From assembly GCA_035575035.1 (NCBI GenBank), contig DATLYH010000389.1:1-10691 (forward strand): a stretch of DNA of 10,691 nucleotides. Reading direction: 5' to 3'. Positions within the stretch are counted from its first letter, which is position 1. Each line of letters begins with the position of its first letter. Both the position numbers and the translations under genes were made by a program. Below are positions 6,861 through 10,691 of the stretch, piece after piece. Below the pieces are notes generated by a model. The model had not been told where the DNA came from, searched no databases, and saw only the letters and a program-made list of their open reading frames with translations. This DNA comes from DATLYH01 sp035575035 (GTDB taxonomy: Bacteria > Planctomycetota > Planctomycetia > Gemmatales > Gemmataceae).

Positions 6861-7903
6861 GACGCGCTCACTTCCCGCCAGCGCTGGCGCACCTGCTCGG
6901 GCGAGGCCGTACCGGTGGTGCCGATCTGCTGGACGGTGATCGACGCCACCAGGTTGCCGAACGCCGCCGCCTGTTCCAGGTTCGCTCCGGCCGCGACGGC
7001 ACAGGCGATGCCGGCGCTGGTGCTGTCGCCGGCACCGACGGGATCGATGGGACCGGTTACAGGATAAGCGGGAACCTCGGCCAATTGAACTCCTGCCGGC
7101 GTGGGCACTGCCAGTATGATTCCTTTCTCACCTGCCGTGCAAAACACCGGTCGGTTGACCCGCTCTGCCAGCTGCCGTGCCGCTGGCGGAACCGTAAAAG
7201 GACCACCCGTGAGCCGATTCGTATCCAGAAGCTGCCGGCATTCCCGCTGATTGGGCTTCAGGCTCACGGAGCGAAACAGTCGAATGCGTTCGCGGCTGTC
7301 GGCCAGGATGAACTTGTGCGGATACGTCGCGCCCAACTCCGCCAGCCGCTCCCGAACGCGCGTGGTGACCACGCCGCATTCCGCCTCGCTCACTTGATCC
7401 AGCACCACCAAGGCGTCGATCTGGGACCAGATGGTGGTCAGGGAATTCAATACCCACTCTTCCACCTGCGGCGGCAGCGGCGTCCGGTTCTTGATGTCCA
7501 GCCGGTTCAGCTCACGGGGAGGTTGTCCGGCCTGATGGAGCATCGGCTTGGTGTACGTTGGCGTCCGCCGTTCTGGGGAGGTAAAAACCCAACCCTCCTC
7601 CACCCCGCGCAAGGTCTTCAGCGCCTGCCGTAGCTCGTAGCCTTCGCCGTCGTCGCCGATCACGGCGAGGGGAATGACTCTTCCGACGCCCAGCGCCGCT
7701 AGGTTATTGATGACTGTCCCCGCGGCCCCGGGATACGAGCGCACGCGCACCACCTGGTAGGCGTCAAGGCCGGTCTCCAGCGACGGCTCGGTCAGCTCGG
7801 CGTCGATGTCGAGGTAGCGATCAAGGAACAGATCGCCCAGCACCCCCACGGTCAGCCGCGGGATGCGCTCCAGGATCTGCTCCAGGACGGCGGTCGTCAA
7901 CAT
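6857..7903 (-). CDS. PfkB-family sugar kinase, RfaE/HldE N-domain-like
   Basis: The 348-residue protein resembles the ribokinase/PfkB family. VLGDLFLDRYLDID (21-34) and SYPGAAGTVINNLAALG (56-72) match the opening of RfaE/HldE-type heptose-7-phosphate kinase domains. SLKPNQRE (214-221) is the usual mid-protein kinase signature, and DPVGAGDSTSAG (287-298) is the PfkB anion-hole/catalytic motif, with Asp293 as the expected base. There is no C-terminal nucleotidyltransferase domain, so it is a stand-alone kinase and not a full HldE. It could phosphorylate a heptose or another sugar; this is inferred from family resemblance only. The start at 7903 is supported by AAGGGA (7915-7910) six bases upstream. 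The upstream DHS-like frame runs 83 bases into it, and its stop overlaps the MFS start. A palindrome at 7926-7974 lies just upstream of its ribosome-binding site. Confidence 0.87.
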   Translation of the reverse strand: MLTTAVLEQILERIPRLTVGVLGDLFLDRYLDIDAELTEPSLETGLDAYQVVRVRSYPGAAGTVINNLAALGVGRVIPLAVIGDDGEGYELRQALKTLRGVEEGWVFTSPERRTPTYTKPMLHQAGQPPRELNRLDIKNRTPLPPQVEEWVLNSLTTIWSQIDALVVLDQVSEAECGVVTTRVRERLAELGATYPHKFILADSRERIRLFRSVSLKPNQRECRQLLDTNRLTGGPFTVPPAARQLAERVNRPVFCTAGEKGIILAVPTPAGVQLAEVPAYPVTGPIDPVGAGDSTSAGIACAVAAGANLEQAAAFGNLVASITVQQIGTTGTASPEQVRQRWREVSAS

Positions 7904-8981
7904 CGTTGGTCCCTTGGTTTAGCCGCTCACCCCTTACCTCTCCCCCACCGCAGGGGAGAGGGGTAAGGGGTGAGGAGGCGAGTGCGTCCGGCGCGCTCAC
8001 CGGGGGCTCGCGGCTTGACGAGGAGGCGCGCACCGCCTCCTGATGCAAATGCGGCAGCGTCACCCGATGATCGCCTTCGATGTAAAAACTTTCGCCGCCG
8101 TCGGCCACCGTCCGCACCAAGATCGTCTTCCACGGGCGGTAGTAATAGCGCGGGTCGCTCTTGGGCGCCTGCCGCCGGATGTCCCCCTCCAGCGGCACCA
8201 GGTCGAAGACCGCTGTCGTGAAATGGCGAATGACGCGCCCCTCCTGCCGGGCCACGTTGCGCGCCATCGCCAGCGCCTTTAGATACACCTCCGGCCCCAT
8301 CACCGCCGAGCCGAAGTTCAACACCACGCCCCCCTCCAGCCGGGTCACCGCCTCGGCGAAGATCAGGAAATCCTGGTAACTGGTCTGACCTACGGCGGCG
8401 CCGTCGCAGTTGGGGTGCTCGTGCAGGATATCGTAACCAATGCCGACATGGACGGTCACCGGCACCCCCAGGCGGACGCCCGCCGCCAGCACGCTGATGT
8501 CCTTGTGCGGGAAGTCGCCTTCAAGGATGGCCCGGCCCAGGGCCTCACCCATGCCCAGCCCGGCCCGTGCCCCGGCGGTGATGACATCGTTCATCCGGCC
8601 GGTCTCCTCCCACAGACCGAACTCTCCCGTCTGAATGTAGCGGGCCACGCTCTCGGTGGTGGCGCCGGCCAGGGCGAATTCCCAGTCGTGGATCGGCCCG
8701 GCCCCGTTCATGGCAACCAGGCTCACCAGGCCACGTTCCATCAGGTCGATGAGATAGCGGGCCACACCGGCGCGCAGGACATGGGCGCCCATCAACAAGA
8801 TGCGAGCGCTGCCCCGCTGCCGGGCCTCGGCCAGGCGCCGGCCAAGCACCGGCAGCGCCGGATGGCTGAACGCCGGCAGTGGGGCGTCGAGCGGCAGCAC
8901 AATGGACAGGTCCAGGTCATGCGCACGGCGGGCCAGCGGCTGGAGCTTCAGCCGAGAGCGGTCGAAAATCGGATAGGGCAT
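7821..8981 (-). CDS. Deoxyhypusine-synthase-like protein with repeat-derived C-terminal tail
   Basis: This 386-residue frame resembles bacterial members of the deoxyhypusine synthase (DHS) family. Notable segments are NGAGPIHDWEFALAGATTE (92-110), GEFGLWEETGRMND (119-132), DISVLAAGVRLGVPVTVHVG (161-180) and LEGGVVLNFGSAVMGPEVYL (215-234), the last being the most DHS-like. True DHS uses NAD and spermidine to modify eIF5A, which bacteria lack; some bacterial homologues are thought to act in polyamine synthesis. I could not assign the catalytic lysine. The family-like part ends near residue 318. The rest is encoded by a dispersed repeat (SSREPPVSAP, about 322-331), then a palindromic element, then antisense-free overlap with the first 83 bases of the kinase gene. 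The ATG at 8981 is chosen because the upstream extension to 9098 reads through another palindromic repeat; GGAG lies 12 bases upstream. It is the first gene of an operon with the kinase and MFS genes. Confidence 0.65.
   Translation of the reverse strand: MPYPIFDRSRLKLQPLARRAHDLDLSIVLPLDAPLPAFSHPALPVLGRRLAEARQRGSARILLMGAHVLRAGVARYLIDLMERGLVSLVAMNGAGPIHDWEFALAGATTESVARYIQTGEFGLWEETGRMNDVITAGARAGLGMGEALGRAILEGDFPHKDISVLAAGVRLGVPVTVHVGIGYDILHEHPNCDGAAVGQTSYQDFLIFAEAVTRLEGGVVLNFGSAVMGPEVYLKALAMARNVARQEGRVIRHFTTAVFDLVPLEGDIRRQAPKSDPRYYYRPWKTILVRTVADGGESFYIEGDHRVTLPHLHQEAVRASSSSREPPVSAPDALASSPLTPLPCGGGEVRGERLNQGTNDVDDRRPGADPGAHPAADRGGAGRSVP
7926..7974. repeat. Short palindromic element, family A, between DHS-like and kinase genes
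   Basis: CTCACCCCTTACCTCTCCCC (7926-7945) is complementary to 7953-7974 except for two extra G residues in the right arm, around a 7-base loop. The outer CTCACCCC/GGGGTGAG ends and inner CTCTCCCC/GGGGAGAG arms match the ends and hairpins of the arrays in the ABC-F gene and at the right edge. It has a single hairpin and no 45-bp tandem units. On the minus strand it sits about 11 bases upstream of the kinase ribosome-binding site, so the mRNA hairpin could affect coupling or stability. Confidence 0.8.
7990..8014 (+). repeat. Dispersed 25-bp repeat, family C (copy 2)
   Basis: It matches 1976-2000 with two mismatches over 25 bases. This copy lies within the 3' part of the DHS-like reading frame, where the minus strand encodes SREPPVSAP, directly next to the palindrome at 7926-7974. 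The two repeats together account for most of the unconserved C-terminal tail of that protein. Confidence 0.55.
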
Positions 8982-9034
8982 GGCGGTTGACGGCTCCTGC
9001 ACCCGGGACGTCCAGTGGCACCGGCCGGCGGGGT

Positions 9035-9057
9035 GGCACCAGCTGTCAGCCGGTGCC
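9035..9057. repeat. Palindromic repeat, family B, in the divergent spacer
   Basis: GGCACCAGCTG (9035-9045) and CAGCCGGTGCC (9047-9057) form an 11-bp inverted repeat with one mismatch around a single central base. GTGGCACC occurs both at 9015-9022 and at 9033-9040, so a partial second copy lies just to the left. The core is shared with 1-20. It lies in the 189-base spacer (8982-9170) between the divergent DHS-like and right-edge genes; I see no clear promoter there for either gene. Confidence 0.65.
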
Positions 9058-9170
9058 CTCGGGCCACCGGTTGATTTACGGATCGGCTCCCCGGCCATCC
9101 ACTCTGGAAACCCGAGGGCTACTTCATAGACTTTCGAGCAGCTTGCCTCCTTGTTGCGAGGGAATTATTG

Positions 9171-10691
9171 ATGCGCTGGGTCTCGCTGGACTACTGGTTT
9201 CGCGGGCTGTTTCTCGTCATCCCCGCCGCGCTGGCCCTGCTTGTCGGCAGCAGGGCGGCCGACACCCCGCCCGGCACGCCTCCGGCCGGTCCCCTGTCGC
9301 CCCGCGAGGAGTTGGCCACCTTCCGCATCGTCAAAGGGTTCCGGGTCGAGCTGGCCGCCTGCGAGCCGGAGGTGATCGATCCGGTGGCGATGGCCTTCGA
9401 CGAGGAGGGCCGGCTTTACGTCGCCGAGATGCGCGGCTATCCCAATGACGGGGTCGCCACCGGCGAGGTCCACTCCGGCAAGATCAAGCTCTTGGAAGAC
9501 CGCGATGGCGACGGCTTCTACGAGCACGCTATCCCCTTCGCGGAAAACCTCCGCTTTCCGACCGCGGTCATGCCCTGGAAGGGCGGGCTGCTGGCGGCGG
9601 TTGCCCCGGAGATCATCTACTTCGAGGACACCGACGGCGACGGGCGGGCCGATCGCCGGCGCACCTTCTACACCGGCTTCGGCCTGGACAATATCCAACA
9701 GTTGATTAACGGCTTGCAGTGGGGCCTGGACAACTGGGTCTACGGCGTTGCCGGCAGCAACGGCGGCACCATCACCTCGCCGGAGAAACCCGCCATGCCG
9801 GCCGTTGTCCTCCGCGGCCGAGGGGTGCGCTTCCGTCCCGATGTGCCCGGCAGTCTGGAGCCGACCTCCGGCGGGGGACAGTTCGGCCTGGCCGCCGATG
9901 ACTGGCAGCGCTGGTTTGTCAACACCAATAGCCAGCACCTCCGCCACATCGTCCTACCCGATCACTATCTCCGCCGCAACCCGGCGCTGCCGGTGGCTGC
10001 TGTCGTCCTCGACATCCCTGACCATGGCGCTTCCTGCAAGGTCTTCCGCATCAGCCCGTTCGAGGCCTGGCGCGTGGAGCGCACCCGGCGGCGCAAGGAG
10101 GGGCCCGACGCCCGGCGCTTTGCGGCGACCGAGTTGGTCCCCGGCGGCTATGTCACCTCGGGATGCGGCCCGGTGATCTACACCGCGGATCTCTTTCCCG
10201 AGGCCTACCGCGGGAGCGCCTTCATCTGCGACCCGGCTAACAACCTGATCCACCGCGACGTGCTGGAGCCGAAGGGGGCCACCTTCGTCGCCCGCCGCGG
10301 TGAGGCCGACTGCGAGTTTCTCGCCTCGACCGATACCTGGTTCCGTCCGGTCAATCTCTGCCTCGGACCGGACGGCGCCCTGTATGTGCTTGATTTCTAC
10401 CGTGAGGCGATTGAAACTCCTCTGTCGCTGCCCGACGACATCAAGAGGCAGCTGAACCTGGAGAGCCGCGGCAAAGGGCGAATCTGGCGTATCGTCCCCG
10501 ACTCGTTTGGCGGGGGGCCCCCTCACCCCAACCCCTCTCCCCCGAGGACGGGGGAGAGGGGAGAGTTGCTTGCCAATCCCTCTCCTCCGAGGACAGGGGA
10601 GAGGGGAGAGTTGCTTGCCAATCCCTCTCCTCCGAAGACAGGGGAGAGGGGAGAGTTGCTTGCCAATCCCTCTCCTCCGAAGACAGGGGAG
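9171..10691 (+). CDS. Exported Piru_Ver/PVC-type heme-protein family, N-terminal beta-propeller (partial)
   Basis: The frame is open from the ATG at 9171 to the window edge (507 codons) with no stop, so the gene is 3'-truncated. GAGGGA lies about 8 bases before the ATG. A signal peptide covers about residues 1-30 (YWFRGLFLVIPAALALLVG). Residues about 38-445 match the N-terminal propeller of the planctomycete/verrucomicrobial putative membrane-bound dehydrogenase family (GFRVELAACEPEVIDPVAMA, EGRLYVAEMRGYP, LLEDRDGDGFYE, EDTDGDGRADRR with calcium-loop-like DxDGDG repeats, SGCGPVIYTADLFP, LDFYREAIETP, GRIWRIVPD). In this family HEAT repeats and a cytochrome c CxxCH domain usually follow; they would lie beyond the edge and are not seen. 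From about residue 447 the sequence becomes repeats of NPSPPRTGERGELLA, encoded by a palindromic array, at the expected domain junction. Likely periplasmic; substrate unknown. Confidence 0.88.
   Translation, partial: MRWVSLDYWFRGLFLVIPAALALLVGSRAADTPPGTPPAGPLSPREELATFRIVKGFRVELAACEPEVIDPVAMAFDEEGRLYVAEMRGYPNDGVATGEVHSGKIKLLEDRDGDGFYEHAIPFAENLRFPTAVMPWKGGLLAAVAPEIIYFEDTDGDGRADRRRTFYTGFGLDNIQQLINGLQWGLDNWVYGVAGSNGGTITSPEKPAMPAVVLRGRGVRFRPDVPGSLEPTSGGGQFGLAADDWQRWFVNTNSQHLRHIVLPDHYLRRNPALPVAAVVLDIPDHGASCKVFRISPFEAWRVERTRRRKEGPDARRFAATELVPGGYVTSGCGPVIYTADLFPEAYRGSAFICDPANNLIHRDVLEPKGATFVARRGEADCEFLASTDTWFRPVNLCLGPDGALYVLDFYREAIETPLSLPDDIKRQLNLESRGKGRIWRIVPDSFGGGPPHPNPSPPRTGERGELLANPSPPRTGERGELLANPSPPKTGERGELLANPSPPKTGE
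10518..10691 (+). repeat. Palindromic repeat array, family A, inside the right-edge gene (runs off the window)
   Basis: The array begins with the same CCCCCTCACC (10518-10527) as the ABC-F element. Hairpin units start at 10534, 10579, 10624 and 10669, an exact 45-bp period; the fourth is cut by the window end. Each has an arm CCTCTCCCC or CCTCTCCTC, an 8-base loop and GGGGAGAGG, then a spacer ending TTGCTTGCCAAT. Units 2-4 are nearly identical to each other, suggesting recent tandem duplication. The host gene reads it as NPSPPRTGERGELLA, a different frame from that used in the ABC-F gene. Confidence 0.88.

Noticed and set aside
7926..7974. Rho-independent terminator within the operon
   Set aside because: The stem is long and GC-rich, but no T-tract follows on the minus strand and the kinase start is only about 20 bases downstream in a tightly packed operon.
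7821..8981. Lactate racemase (LarA/DUF2088) for the DHS-like gene
   Set aside because: I considered it because of the glycine-rich HxG segments, but the LEGGVVLNFGSAVMGPEVYL block fits the DHS family better and no LarA-specific motif was seen.
9035..9057. Intrinsic terminator
   Set aside because: It is a strong palindrome but has no T-run on either side and lies between two divergent gene starts, where no transcript should end.
8982..9098. Longer N-terminus for the DHS-like protein (start at 9098)
   Set aside because: The extra 39 residues are encoded by a noncoding-type palindromic repeat (9015-9057), have no family resemblance, and there is a GGAG before the ATG at 8981.
10518..10691. CRISPR array
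   Set aside because: The repeats are direct and regular, but the 18-19 base 'spacers' are the same in every unit, so this is a plain 45-bp tandem repeat; no cas genes are nearby.

Overview
The window looks like a piece of a GC-rich planctomycete chromosome, most likely from the Gemmata/Zavarzinella side of the phylum. This rests on gene families that are characteristic of Planctomycetota: a DUF1559 pilin-like protein with an H-x9-DG C-terminal motif next to a small transthyretin-like lipoprotein, a Tat-exported DUF1501 protein, and a large exported Piru_Ver/PVC-type heme-protein family member. No rRNA, tRNA, CRISPR array or recognisable transposase gene was found. Coding density is high, and the many long antisense reading frames are GC-driven shadows.

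Layout from left to right. Positions 1-92 hold the edge of a palindromic repeat. A leftward pair follows: DUF1559 (685-1728), then the lipoprotein (93-584), with a good promoter at 1789-1816. A divergent spacer (1729-2023) separates it from a rightward ABC-F ATPase (2024-4105) and a DUF1501 protein (4215-5594). DUF1501 ends back-to-back, with no spacing, against a leftward three-gene operon whose transcription order is a deoxyhypusine-synthase-like protein (8981-7821), a PfkB/RfaE-like sugar kinase (7903-6857) and an MFS transporter (6860-5595). The last two overlap as ATGA. At the right edge a rightward exported beta-propeller protein of the planctomycete heme-protein family (from 9171) runs out of the window.

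The most striking content is not a gene but families of short palindromic repeats. One is a C-rich/G-rich element with ends CCCCCTCACC / GGTGAGGGGG and an internal 45-bp tandem unit, each unit carrying a 9-bp-stem hairpin. It occurs inside the second nucleotide-binding domain of the ABC-F gene and again just after the propeller domain of the right-edge gene, in a different reading frame. The consensus unit has no stop codon in any of the six frames and its period is a multiple of three, so it can sit in genes without breaking them. A short relative lies between the DHS-like gene and the kinase and appears to have extended the DHS-like frame into the kinase gene. Two more repeat families are present: a GGCACCGGCTG/CAGCCGGTGCC palindrome at 1-20 and 9035-9057, and a 25-bp motif at 1976-2000 and 7990-8014.

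Functionally, the DHS-like/kinase/MFS operon is the best candidate for an uncharacterised pathway: a polyamine- or NAD-dependent Rossmann enzyme, a sugar-type kinase and a transporter made together. What it makes or moves cannot be told from the sequence.
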